The notes under the pieces were generated by a model that did no database searches, was not told where the DNA came from, and saw only the letters and a list, made by a program, of their open reading frames with translations. DNA of 64,000 nt, from positions 19,234,573 to 19,298,572 of the forward strand of contig JALMQS010000225.1 of the NCBI GenBank assembly GCA_024734495.1, given 5' to 3'. Both the position numbers and the translations under genes were made by a program. This document shows, piece by piece, positions 47,219 through 57,881 of this stretch. Numbering within the stretch: the stretch's first letter is position 1; every line of letters starts with the position of its first letter. Source of the stretch: Forficula auricularia (lineage: Eukaryota; Arthropoda; Insecta; Dermaptera; Forficulidae).

Positions 47219-47304
47219 CAGGTTGCTGAAGGTAAGAATCTCGGGCGATGCATTGTTTCCGATTCATGTAGGTACGCCCTGTCAGTCCGGTGTCTCGGTG
47301 AGAA
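47219..47304 (-). CDS. Candidate internal exon of an unidentified host gene (partial)
   Basis: An 86-bp island of about 50% G+C lies in very AT-rich DNA. On the minus strand it is preceded by a long T-rich tract ending TTTTTTATTTTCAG and followed by CTG|GTAAAT, so both borders fit spliceosomal consensus. Two of three frames are open; one reads RDTGLTGRTYMNRKQCIA in its middle. I do not recognise the protein. The plus strand also has AG and GT borders (TACCAG|GTTGC and CTCG|GTGAGA) with two open frames, so the strand is not settled. The minus acceptor is the stronger. No partner exon was identified. Confidence 0.35.
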
Positions 47305-47309
47305 CTGAA

Positions 47310-48475
47310 AATAAAAAATATATGTAATCCATAAGTCACTCTATCTTATCATTTCTGTTTTCGCCTGAACAAGAAATTAATAAAAGAATATCTCTTTTTG
47401 GAAAAAAATTGAACATGTGAACTCTCTATCCTTTTTCCTTTGGAATATAAGGAAGTCATTAGAAAATGATTTATTTACAATACAATATATATTGTATACC
47501 AACATAGGATCGTGGGTGCCACCTAGTTTTGTACAACACATAAATCACTAAAAAGTTATAAGATTAACAAAATTGGCAACAGGATTAAAAAAAATTATTC
47601 CATAAAAAAGAAGACCTGAAACCTCCGAGGTAGGGTGGGAAATTTGGCTGGAAGCTCATTCTATTTTTCTCTACCAGAAACGTGAAGAATAGTAATTTTT
47701 CAATAACAAAAAATATTTATTTGTTTAAATTAAATAAAGTAAAAAAGGAAAGGTAAATCACAAAAATTACAAAAAGCACTCCGAAACTTGAAAAATTGTT
47801 CACTTTTTATCCATTTTTTCATTTATATAACTAAAAAGAAAAATACGAATAGTTTGAGAAATATTCGATATTTTGAAATGTTCAATTTTGTGTTGAGTCC
47901 TTAAAAAACTTGTCTGAGAATCCAGTTAAAATTAATATAAATATAGGTACTTATATTGACTGCAGAAAAAAATATTTAATATTTTAAGCATCTTATACAA
48001 ATTTATTGACTTAAGCTACAGATCAATTAAATACATATTTAAGAATATAGGAGTTTTATGACCTGAAAAATTGATGTACCATTCTGTCGTCTAGGATCGT
48101 TGGATTTTATTTTATGAAAAATATTACCAACTGTTAATTCCATCCGCTATGGAATGTTAAGACTATTAAGAGTTTCAGAAGGAAAATTGGTTTCAGCAGG
48201 AACTCAAAATCCACCAATGCTCTTGATTCTCTACCAGAAATTTCCATATCCAATGTATTCCGGAATAGTAGATAGTATCCTGAGAAGTGGGAATACCAAT
48301 ATGATATCGGAATATTTGACATCTCAAAGGTAAATTAAGGATCATTTTTCAAAAGATTAAATGTGCAATGATAAGAAATATTTTTTTAATATCTTAATAA
48401 ATGTACATCTAGCCCGTATAGATATTAAATAAATAATTAAATAGTGTAACTAGGCAGACTGCAAAAATAAGATTG
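47310..48475. other. AT-rich gap
   Basis: The frame at 48134-48322 (minus) has no domain. Nothing else was recognised. Confidence 0.35.
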
Positions 48476-48478
48476 GAC

Positions 48479-48852
48479 ATTATTTTTGCATAGAGCTTGA
48501 AAAATTTGATAACAATAGTCCTGATTTCATTAATGATGTCTTTTCAGTTCCTCAAATTTTAGGTTTATTCGCATACCCTTACTTTTAAATAACCCATAGA
48601 AAAAATACATGATGAAAATTTCTTTAAAAACTTTAAAACTAGTCTATTCTGAAAAGCCTCAGCGTTGGCACACTTTTTTGGTTTCACCAAGATACTCCGA
48701 AATTTTTATTATGGGTTATTTTTATCTATGGGTTATTTAAAAAGTAAGGGTATGCGAATAAACTTAGAAATTTGAGGAAACTGAAAAGAAACATCATTAA
48801 TGAAATCAGGACTATTATTATCAAATTTTTCAAGCCCTACGCAAAATTTTGC
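48479..48852. mobile_element. 374-bp foldback element
   Basis: The left arm (GCTTGAAAAATTTGATAA, AGTCCTGATTTCATTAATGA, TATTCGCATACCCTTAC, TAAATAACCCATAG) is mirrored by the right arm (CTATGGGTTATTTA ... TTATCAAATTTTTCAAG). Arms are about 115 bp with a loop of about 120 bp. Confidence 0.8.
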
Positions 48853-48854
48853 CA

Positions 48855-49745
48855 CTCGTCTGGAAGGGTACATTACTCCAATTTCAAGTGATAAAACTCC
48901 TAACTTTACTATTCTTAAATATGTATAATTTACTTGTTCTGTGGCTTAAGAGATTTCATTTTAAAAAATAAAAAAAAAACTGAGTTCTTCCATAATGAAC
49001 GTTTTGTTATAATAATTATCGCTTTCAGCTGGTTAATGTTACAGATAATACGCTATAGAAGGGAGATTTCAAACAAAATTTATTGATTTCTAATTAATTA
49101 ATATTTAAAAAATACGTTATTATATAATTTTCTTTCCCTTTTTGAAAGGTTTATTGTATAATAATAATTAGCAAAATGTTGGTATCAACTCGCGAACATA
49201 AAAACAAATAGGCCATGAATTAATAAAGATTCCGAATTCATTAGTAAGTATTATTCTGCAAGAATAATAATATAAAAATGAAAAAATTATCTAACAATAA
49301 TAAGCGGCTTGGGAACTCAATTTACTTTCATCCAACAAGATGGGAAATTTTGAAATTAACGTAGAATTATTTATATGAAAATTCAATACGATGACCAACT
49401 TAAAAGAAGAAATATATATTTCGTTATTCGTTGAAGAAAAACAGCTTTTGTTTTCGAAAAGCTATCTATCTTAATTAAAGAAATGCGTCAATCCTTTTAA
49501 AAAGATAGGAATAAATTTCAAATAAATTAAAAAAAACTACTTTTTATTGGTGTTCTTTGAGAATGTATTCGGTTTAAATGGTTCTCAAAAGACAATCCGT
49601 AAAGTTTTTTAGAAAATCAAAATAATAATGATAAAATCGCCTATGGAATATCTAATGGATTTTTTTACTAGAACTTAATACCTAATTAAATTCTAATATT
49701 TCATGAACTAATGTGTTAAATTCTTTTTCTCTTAATAGTATATTA
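48855..49745. other. AT-rich gap
   Basis: No gene or repeat was recognised. Confidence 0.4.
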
Positions 49746-49750
49746 AAACA

Positions 49751-50033
49751 GAGCCGGATCTAGGTTTTTTGTAAGGGGGGAGGCTTGAATTTTATGCTGC
49801 TCCCCCCCCCATCTAAATGCTATATAAAACAAGTAAAGTATCTTTAAAAATAGTACATAGATTATAATAAACAACCATATGGTCTTATAGCGTCAAGAAT
49901 AAATCATTTAAATTATAAAACCATTGTATTTTAAAATTACATTACAAAAAATGTCCAGCTTTCCAAAATGTGCCACTTCTTAAAATTTGGCGGCGGGGGT
50001 AGGTCTCCCCAGCGTCCCCCCCCCTTAGATCAA
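49751..50033. mobile_element. Short element with GC-rich inverted ends
   Basis: The left end AGAGCCGGATCTAGG with GTAAGGGGGG and the right end CCCCCCCTTAGATCAAG are imperfect inverted repeats. The interior is AT-rich and noncoding. A weaker similar end pair may lie at 62574-62800. Confidence 0.4.
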
Positions 50034-50228
50034 GTTATGTATTAAAATACAAGAATTTTAATGCTTAATGAAACGCCTGTTTTACGCTGTTGTTTTTCCT
50101 ATTATTTTTCTGTGTGAAAATAAATATGGGAAAAGTAAATGAGCTTGTAAAATTTGTAGGTTATTTTATTAAATAAATTTTTTGTATGACCTTCTCGGGA
50201 ACATCGGAATCAGATCCTAAGAAAATAT

Positions 50229-50410
50229 TTTTACTTTACCATACAGGGTATGGTCAAGTATTATGATCTTACATGAAAAAAGTGGTTTTTTGCTTCGTTA
50301 TTTTGCAATATCTAAAAAACTGCTATTTTGATTTTAAAAAAATGAGAGTTTTGATCTACAAAAAGCCTTATAAAGTGAACATCAATAAATTATATTTTAA
50401 AGGAAATTAA
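50229..50410 (+). repeat. Dispersed repeat G, third copy
   Basis: TTTACTTTACCATACAGGG, TATGGTCAAGTATT, ACATGAAAAAAGTGG and GATCTACAAAAAGCC match 38833-39000 with small deletions. Confidence 0.6.
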
Positions 50411-50449
50411 TTATTTTCTCAAAATGTTTGTCACTTTATTTGTTGTCTA

Positions 50450-50876
50450 TGTTGCAGACAACTCCGTTTTTTAGTAAGAACTGGTTCTTACTAGCTAAAC
50501 ACGTTTCACTGAATACCTTTGTGGCAACTAGAATTTACTGATGTTGGTTGAGTTTGGTCCAAAAGTCTAGAATCTTCATTTTTGACCTTCCGCCTCATTT
50601 TGGGTGTTTATTTTCAAAAATTTTTAAACGAAAATGTCAAAAATTAGAAGCAAATTTGTAAACTGTAGAGGATGTAATTTCTGACATTTTTTATTAAAAG
50701 ATTTTGAAAAATAAACACCCAAAATGAGCTCGAAGCTCAAAAAAGGAAGATTGTAGACCTTTGAACCAAACGCAACCAACATCAGTAAACTCTAGTTACC
50801 ACAAAGGTATTCAGTGAAACGCGTTTTAACTAGTAAGAACCCGTTCTTACTGAAAACGGGTTTTTACTGCAACATA
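50450..50876. mobile_element. Foldback element built from repeat F
   Basis: The arms 50450-50640 and 50680-50876 are complementary: TATGTTGCAG, AGTAAGAAC..GTTCTTACTAG, CACTGAATACCTTTGTGG, ACTGATGTTGGTTG and CATTTTGGGTGTTTATTTT are each found again inverted. The loop is about 40 bp. It directly follows repeat G, as repeat F does at 38.83-39.26 kb. Confidence 0.7.
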
Positions 50877-51157
50877 AATACTGTCATTTCCCTAGTCCCT
50901 AGCTGAGTTGATTCGATCTATGTTCTAATAATATCTCTTGCAACGACATCCGTATTAGAACCCGATACGACGTGTATTAAATTTATAATTTTCTCATTAA
51001 TATATCAAAGAATAATTAACATATTAACGAGAATTGTTTTGATCACGCTTTTTGAACAAGATATATATCGCGAGACTACTGCGGTTGAAGCTATTGGAGT
51101 CTGCTGAGTTAAGAGAAAAAGATATGATCCATTTAGCTATAATCCAACGTCATTTTT

Positions 51158-51222
51158 ATAATTTTTCTCATTAATATATCAAAGAATAAGTGATATATTA
51201 ATGAGAAAAATTATAAATTTAT
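51158..51222. repeat. Perfect 26-bp-arm hairpin
   Basis: TTATAATTTTTCTCATTAAT continues with ATATCA, and its exact complement follows across a 13-bp loop. The left arm is repeated at about 50978-51015, so the palindrome may be an inverted duplication. Confidence 0.75.
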
Positions 51223-51254
51223 TTAACATCATTATTTCAAGTTAGAAATATATA

Positions 51255-51490
51255 AGTTCATATATTATTTTCACTAAATATTTGACAAAAAATTCCCTAC
51301 ATTTGATTCGCGATTGAATCAAATGTAGAAAACATTCGATTAACGTCATTTTTTGTTTAGCCCGCATGATACTTGGATGGATCACCATAGTGGATGGATC
51401 AGATATTATTTTCACTTAATATTTGACAAAAATCACCTGCATTTGATTTGTGATTGAATCAAATATAGGAAACATACGATCGGCGTGTAT
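51255..51490 (+). repeat. Direct duplication, two 85-bp units each with a hairpin
   Basis: TATTATTTTCACTAAATATT, TGACAAAAA, CATTTGATTCGCGATTGAATC, GAAAACATTCGAT at 51260-51345 is repeated at 51406-51490 with substitutions. Each unit contains the inverted pair TTTGATT / AATCAAA. Confidence 0.6.
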
Positions 51491-52345
51491 TATTAGTTAA
51501 AAAATGTTAATAAATTTTCTTAAACACTGGTGGTCCAACCCGAAATATTATTCGGAAAAAAATTAATTTATATTTTTTATCCCCTTAAATCAGGTAAGTA
51601 AAAGTATAGCAGCAAAAAATAAAATAAAGATTTCATCGGTACTGTTTGTGTTAAGATACCTTGAATCTGAAAAAAAATAATTTTAGATTTTTTTGGATGT
51701 TTATCCGGGCAGGTGGTCGAGTGAGTCAACTTAAACACCCGCTGAAGCGTAAAGAACAGAACAAAGAAGATGAAATTCATTGGCATTTTGGACTGTGATT
51801 TCTTCAATCAATTAAAAAGATTGATTCTTTAAAGTATCAATTGGATTGGTAGCTGTTTCTCTTCCATACTTTTCTTCTGATAATTATTTAATTAGTCCAC
51901 ATCATATAAAAAGTTATAAGTCAATTTCTAATGTCTCCAGTTTTGAGATTGAAAGTCACTACGTCACTAAGTTGATGTCACACCCATAAGAATTGATTAA
52001 TAATGAAAGTGAAATAAATCATAGATCAAATGCTCCTCTGAACTATTTACAGTGTGTAAGGTCTGAATTCACCCCACCGATATTGCATCTCCATCCATTA
52101 AAAAAACAGTTATATTTTAAATGAGAAAATAAATACTCTATTCTCTAGGAACTTTTGTACACCGTATAAACTAGCGCTTAACTCTGTTTAACAATAAGCA
52201 ACTATTAAAATTAAACAATTAAAAATAATATTAAAAGTTAATAAAATTGAAAGAGAATCTGTTGTTTTTGAACGTCTCATTTTCAAGAAAATTAAATAAA
52301 AACTTGAATTCAAACGTTCTATCATTCGTATCCATAGTAAATGTG
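51491..52345. other. AT-rich gap
   Basis: Frames at 51577-51807 (minus) and 52247-52477 (plus) have no domain; the latter overlaps a ribozyme-like element. Nothing else was recognised. Confidence 0.35.
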
Positions 52346-52390
52346 TCGAATAGTAGGGAATTGGATAAAATTAAAAACATAGAGTTTTTA

Positions 52391-52452
52391 TTAAATGGGC
52401 CAGATATTTCGTCAATTTATTTTGACTTCCTCAGTGGCTCATTTTATCACTC
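52391..52452 (-). ncRNA. Hammerhead-ribozyme-like motif, family A copy 3
   Basis: On the minus strand AATGAGCCA, CTGAGGA (52434 to 52428), unpaired A, GTCAA / TTGAC, GAAATATC, TGGCCCATT. GAAACGTC has become GAAATATC, so the C-G of the minimal stem III is now T-A, again self-complementary (AUAU). This keeps a possible palindromic stem III. Stem I has one mismatch. Confidence 0.55.
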
Positions 52453-52610
52453 TTTGTCAAAAACAATTTCACTATAAGACAAAATTTAATTAATCTTTAA
52501 CATATTCTTGGCTCAAACTAATCAACAATCTTATTAAAAAATTGTATATAAAAATGACGCGTCATCGTTTCCTTGCGTTATTTTTATATAATAGTTTTTA
52601 ATTTACACAT

Positions 52611-52790
52611 TGGGGGTCGGATTGGCCGAGGAGAAGCGTTCAAGCCTGCTAATCAAGTGGACCCGGGTTCGAATCCGACTCTGGGGAACCGGATAAAATC
52701 TGATTGATCCCTAGGTAGAAGACAAAATTTAAAAATAATAAGTATCGTAAATTGGCTGATGGCTAGAAAGGCCGAAAAGCCAAGAAAAAA
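52611..52790 (+). repeat. tRNA-derived SINE (family 1), intact, 11-bp target duplication
   Basis: It is flanked by AATTTACACAT at 52600-52610 and 52791-52801. Box A-like TTGGCCGAGGAGAAG, B box GGGTTCGAATCCGAC, then GGTAGAAGAC and the terminal GGCTAGAAAGGCCGAAAAGCC with an A-rich tail. Both pol III boxes look intact. It is inserted between the inverted ribozyme units. Confidence 0.85.
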
Positions 52791-52954
52791 AATTTACACA
52801 TGTTATCTTTGTATAAAAACGACGACAAATTTTTTTTAATTGTTATAGAAAAGTCGTTTCCAAAATTGGTGATTAATTTGAGCCAAGAATATGTCAAAGA
52901 AAGATTAATGATGTTTTGTCTTATATTGAAATTGTTTTTTGACAAAGAGTGAAA

Positions 52955-53006
52955 AAATGAGCCACTGAAGAAGTCAAAATAAATTGACGAAACGTCTGGG
53001 CCATTT
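52955..53006 (+). ncRNA. Hammerhead-ribozyme-like motif, family A copy 4
   Basis: AAATGAGCCA, CTGAAGA (52965-52971), unpaired A, stem II GTCAA / TTGAC (52973-52977 and 52984-52988), GAAACGTC (52989-52996), TGGGCCATTT. The core matches CUGANGA ... GAAA ... UH. Stem I has two internal mismatches. Cleavage is expected after C52996. Confidence 0.6.
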
Positions 53007-53069
53007 AATAAAAAAACTGTGTTTTTAATTTTATCCAATTCATTACAATTCTTTTTACTTGAATTCAAA

Positions 53070-54235
53070 AAAGTGTAATTGTATACTTAAGTTATTAATA
53101 CAAGAAAAGAAACAGAATTTATGCATATATTTAATATATATATATATATATCTATAACGGGAACAGAACCTAAGAGCTTTACTGAATCCTCAAAGAAGCA
53201 TATGATTTTTTTACAATTGAAATACTTAAAAGTCAATATTACCTTTGCAAATTCAAAAATAAAAATTGATAGAAAAATTAGAAATATTCAAAATTAGAAA
53301 CCGAATTTAAGATATTTACTTACACTGTATATCCAAGTGAAAGTAAACATGAATAGAAAATTAGAATCTAGACAGCTTCCTTGATCTTTTGATCCAGCAT
53401 AGAAACGTTACCACCCTTTTTCTTTTCATAGATTCTAGTAAGTATATACTTATCTAATCGAATGTAATAAAGGCAGAAATTACTCACAAAGCCTGAATTT
53501 GCATACATACAACACCCATTGGGATCAAATTAGAGTCCAATCATTCGCCAATTCGATTATCCCAAAGACCAATAATCCAGAAACCCGCCCCCATTTCCAT
53601 CTACAACCTTCACTTCAAATCAGGTTAAATAAATCACGAAGAAAATTGCATATTAATTAAAATTTAATTGTAGGAAAAAGTGAAACCTTTTAAAGACTTT
53701 ACGTATAGTACACTATAGTTAAGGCAATTTTTTTAAGCAAACGATTTAAGCTGAAAGTCAAACTTAACTCAAGGCTGGACTTTATTAAAGCAAACATGTC
53801 TGTCAAATTTTAGCTCATTAGTTACAGCCGCTCTTTCTTTAAAAATTGAATATGTTTTTCTGATTTTCTACATTATTGAACCAGAAGTTCTGAAGTAAAA
53901 ATTTAATAATTTCTTTCTATTGAAAATATGAACATTTATGGACAACTTTCTATTACTGTTTGTAGTTGATTTATTTTGGGTATCGAAATAAAGACTTTCC
54001 GACAGACAGACAAACAGATAAAAAATATGTTTGGAAATTATTTTTCTTCATATTTCAGACATTTCTAAACACAATAAGATAAAATATGTCGAGGGAATTG
54101 AATACTTCTACAACCTTACATTCTATTCGGATTAGATCAATAACGTGAAAAGTATATATATTAATTAAATTTCATATTCGTATGATTCCATATTCGCTCA
54201 TACTTCTCGGGCCGTTTTTAATTAAGGGTTGGTTA
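53070..54235. other. AT-rich gap with (TA)n and a GACAGACAGACA fragment
   Basis: A TA run at 53132-53152 and GACAGACAGACAAACAG near 54001 belong to simple or dispersed repeats. A slightly GC-richer patch at 53480-53640 has no recognised frame. Confidence 0.4.
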
Positions 54236-54356
54236 TATACAGGGTGATATTCAACGGGTATGCCCAATGCACCTGTTGTTAAAAATCTTAAAGTTTTCTG
54301 TAACTGTTGTTAAAACAAACTCAACAAAATAAAAATTAATTATCTATTCTAAAAAT

Positions 54357-54460
54357 GTAATTGCTGTAAGATCTACAGAAGCTGAAAGAGGCTTTAGTAC
54401 AATTACAATATAATAATTGATTTAAAAAGAAATAGATTATCAGTGGACACTATGGTGGAT
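54357..54460 (+). pseudogene. hAT transposase C-terminal remnant
   Basis: The translation VIAVRSTEAERGFSTITI, then one frame further DLKRNRLSVDTMVDF, resembles the C-terminal dimerisation region of hAT transposases (AERGFS followed by RNRLS). A frameshift lies near 54405 and no other part of a transposase was found. It sits immediately left of the M2-like foldback at 54468. Confidence 0.55.
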
Positions 54461-54467
54461 TTTAGCT

Positions 54468-55776
54468 ATACCTGGTCTAATTTTTTTCCGAAAAGTTTTC
54501 GGGACAGAGGCTCAAATTAGGAAGTTAAGTAAAAAAATAATTTGTACAAAATTTGGGATCGATCAGACATTGCAAAGAGTTGGCGCATCTCATTTGAAAA
54601 TTTGAAATTTTTGGAATTTCGCGCTATTCGGTTACTATATTTTGTTAAACGTCGTTAAATTAAAACAAAGAATAAAAACAAAAATGAGCATGAAATTACT
54701 AAACATTATCTTCTGAGATCCCTCCCCAACCTTCGCCATTAAACTATTATTATAGACATAGAGAAAAAGAAAAAAATTCAAGTGAATTCAAAAGTTTGCC
54801 TACCTCCTAGGCGTACATCGAGAAACATTTATTTGAGTAATATAAGTACAATAATAAAAGTAAAAAATTGTTATTTTTGTATATGTAAAAAGAAAGGATT
54901 TATCATTCATACAGTAAATTAACAGAAATACGATTATTGTCTCAAATTAAATTTTATTTAACCAAATATTGAGTTTTACAAATTCACTGCCAATGTTGAT
55001 TTCCTATACTGTCGGGGTATGTTTTTCTATATTCTGAAACACTCTGCATGATAAATTGTTTCTTACTTGAAAGGATTTTATCCTAGACTTCCATGAGTTT
55101 CACTTCTCGTTCAGGGACGTCGTTTATAACTTGAAGTTTTTCTACAATTTCCAGTCCAATTCAGAAACTGCTATCATCTTCAAATTCAACAGGATCCTTT
55201 TGTAAAATATAAATGTGAAAGTAAAAATCCATTGGGATGGAAAATCTCTCAAAAAATCCTCTTGTATTTTGTCTCAGAGAGAAGAGAGAAATAAGACTAG
55301 TTGTGAAGAAAACATTAATATATGGTATTATTAATATGAATTAATTGATTAATAATATTAATATATTATTAAAATATTATTAATGATATTATAGCTTAGA
55401 ATCACTATGTTTTCAAATTTCGCCTAGGAGATAGGCAAGGCGGCTTGATATTGAATTCACTTGATTTTTTTCTTTTGCTCTATGTGTATAATAATGATTG
55501 AATGACAAAGGTAAGGGCTGGATTTCAGAAGAGAATATTTATTAATTTCATGGTCATCGATTTTTTTATTCTTTGTTTCAATTTAACGACGTTTAACAAA
55601 ATATAGTAACCAAATAGCACAAAATTCTTAAAATTTCAAATTTTCAAATGAGATGCGTCATCTCTTTGCGTGGTCCGATCGATCTCAAATTTTGTATAAA
55701 TTATTTTTACCTAACCTTCTAATTTGAGCTTCTGTCCTGAAAAAATTTCATGGTCGAAAAATAAGGTCCACCCTAA
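54468..55776. mobile_element. 1.3-kb foldback element, family M2-like
   Basis: Right end: AATAAGGTCCACCCTAA, related to the 18.15 kb M2 ends. Arms of about 350 bp (54468-54815 and 55425-55776) share CTCAAATTAG, ATCTCATTTGAAAATTTGAA, TAACGACGTTTAACAAAATA and CGCCTAGGAG. The central 600 bp is AT-rich and noncoding. The left end is more diverged. A reverse transcriptase fragment begins directly after the right end. Confidence 0.65.
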
Positions 55777-56470
55777 CGGACACAATAGGCGTAACTCTAG
55801 GGGCTGACCTTTCATGGAATGACCATATCTCAACCACTGCTAAAGCTGAAGCTTGGTCTCCTATTTAGGTCTAGATGCTGTTATACTCCCAGTCAACTTC
55901 TTATACTGTATAAGGCTCAAATTTGTCCCTGTCTCGAATTTGGCTCTCATCTGTGGAGGGGTGCCTCCAAGCATTCTCTTGCTACACTGGATGCAATTCA
56001 GAAGCGAGCAATTAAACTAATAGGAGACCCGGCTCTAACCAACTCACTCGACTCCCTTGCTCACCGAAGAACCGTTTCTGCCCTTTCCCTGTACTACAGA
56101 TACTATCACGGTGTCTGTTCAGTCGAGCTGAAATCAATTATCCCCCTAATGCCCTCTTTACGAGAAACAGGCGGTTTTCTAACGCTCAGCACCCCTTCGC
56201 TGTCAAATTGGATAAAAGTCGAACAAGCGCTTTCGCCAACTCTTTTATCCCTATGATCTTCAGAGACTGGAACTCGCTCCCTCCCTCCATCTTTCCCGTG
56301 ACTTATAACCTTCAGCTATTTAAGACCCGTATCCACAGATACCTTCGACCCCCGCCCAACCCATACAATTCTTTCTTCTTCTTTTCACGATGGAGGGGCC
56401 AACCCAGGTCTTTGGGGGTTGCACCTTTTTGGTGTAACTCCTTCTCTCATCATTATCATAAAAAATAACT
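55777..56470 (+). pseudogene. Jockey-type non-LTR retrotransposon, C-terminal reverse transcriptase fragment with 3' UTR
   Basis: It opens with TIGVTLGADLSWNDHIS, shifts frame near 55845, continues through LLFRSRCCYTPSQLLILYKA, CLEFGSHLW, LDAIQKRAIKLIGDPALT, LAHRRTVSALSLYYRYYHG, shifts again near 56215, and ends FANSFIPMIFRDWNSLP ... LFKTRIHRYL with a stop at 56466 or within the UTR. This is the region C-terminal to the polymerase fingers and palm in jockey-clade ORF2; the catalytic YXDD part is absent. At least two frameshifts make it a pseudogene. The 3' UTR (CTTTTCACGATGGAGGGGCC ... TTTTTGGTGTAACTCC) is shared with other copies. The 5' truncation coincides with the foldback end at 55776. 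Confidence 0.85.
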
Positions 56471-57880
56471 TATTTAATAGAAAAATCCATAAAAGATTGT
56501 TGTGCAACATGTTAAATCTTGGGTTCAATTGATCAAGGATATAGCAGAGTAATACAAAAAGTTAGCAAAATCAATCAAAGTAATGAATCAACAATTCTGC
56601 TACTCTCTGTAAAACAAAATCATTTCAATTAAATCAAAGAATGATTTGGAAATATAGTAAAAATTATTTAACTCTTATTTAGGTTTACTTTCTTTGTTTA
56701 TTACTTTTTTACCGTACCTGTTGTTAAAAATTTTGTATATCACTTCTGGTTATATAACTAACTATTGTCTATTTCGGAATTCTAATAGAAAATTTCTCAA
56801 ATTGAACTTAAAGCTGCTTCTTATGACGTTGATAAATTTGTCAAGAAACGTTTTTAAATTTAATCCGAAGAACAAATTTCAGGCAGTACAGAGCTCTAAA
56901 AGCTTGTGAGAAAAGTGTACTGTCTGGAATATTTTCGGATTAAATTTAAAAGCGTTTCATTACAAATTTATCAACGTCATTAAGAACAGGCTTTAAATCC
57001 TATTTTATACAGACTATAGAAATTATGGCAGAATTTATAGCCTAGTTGATAGAAATTTTAGTTTTTTAATTATTCTATTATTTAGAAATAGTCTGAGCGC
57101 GTGTAGTGTAAATTTTGAGTTGAATGGAATTCAATTTGGAAAGACGAGAAAGATGAATCTTTTTGGAGGAAATTAAATTAGACAGAATCTATTTAGAATA
57201 TTTATAGAAAACTATAGCCACATTAAATGGGATTAGATTTTTTAAAATGATACAGTGTCACATCTTAAGCAATTTAATTATAATCTCGAAAGAGATTTAA
57301 ATTTGAAAACCCCTGTATTCGTGTTCCATTATTGCATTATTTATAATTCTAGCTGCAACATAACGTCGCCTTACAGATCTTATTTCTTTTTACTCGTTGC
57401 CCAAGGTATTCCAAAGCTCGTTTAGAAAATAAATACCTCCAAGAAACGTGACTTTTTATGTAAATAATCAATATAGAGAAAGATTTATTTTTCGAATGGG
57501 ATTAATTGTATAATAGACCAAGCTTAGACCAAATTTCTCAACCCAATCCGATTCCAATTTCAATCGTTCATAGTATATAACATTTATTATTTCTATATCA
57601 TGAATACAAAATGCAATACATTTTGTTTAAGATCATTAATCCTTAAATCTTTCAACCGTAGATGAAATTATACTAAAAGAGAAAGTGAAATAAAGTTTAT
57701 TTTAAAATTTAATGTATATTTAAAATATTCAAATTGCATAAACATTATATGTATTATCGGGAAGGGTATTAGTTAATAAATCATTTTTAATATAAATAAC
57801 TAGATTATCAATTCATTAAAAATGTAAATTTTGAAAATATTTTTAATTAATTACTAAATAGGTGCAATAAGGCCAAATAT
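56471..57880. other. AT-rich gap with an imperfect inverted repeat
   Basis: TTAAATTTAATCCGAAGA near 56855 and its complement TCGGATTAAATTTAAAAG near 56935 with flanking GTTTT and GATAAATTTGTC words form arms of about 100 bp (56810-56885 and 56930-57000), probably another foldback. The frame at 56694-56909 is incidental. Confidence 0.45.
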
Positions 57881-57881
57881 A

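Larger units (their letters stand above)
52346..53064. mobile_element. Inverted pair of full-length family A hammerhead-like units
   Basis: The left unit (minus, about 52346-52555) and right unit (plus, about 52850-53064) share TTATCCAATTC, TAATAAAA, GACGAAA, GACAAAGAGTGA, TTTTGTCTTATA and AGCCAAGAATATG. They are head to head around about 300 bp that includes a SINE inserted at 52611. Short frames on both strands (52247-52477 and 52763-53068) share residues only because the units are homologous. Confidence 0.65.
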
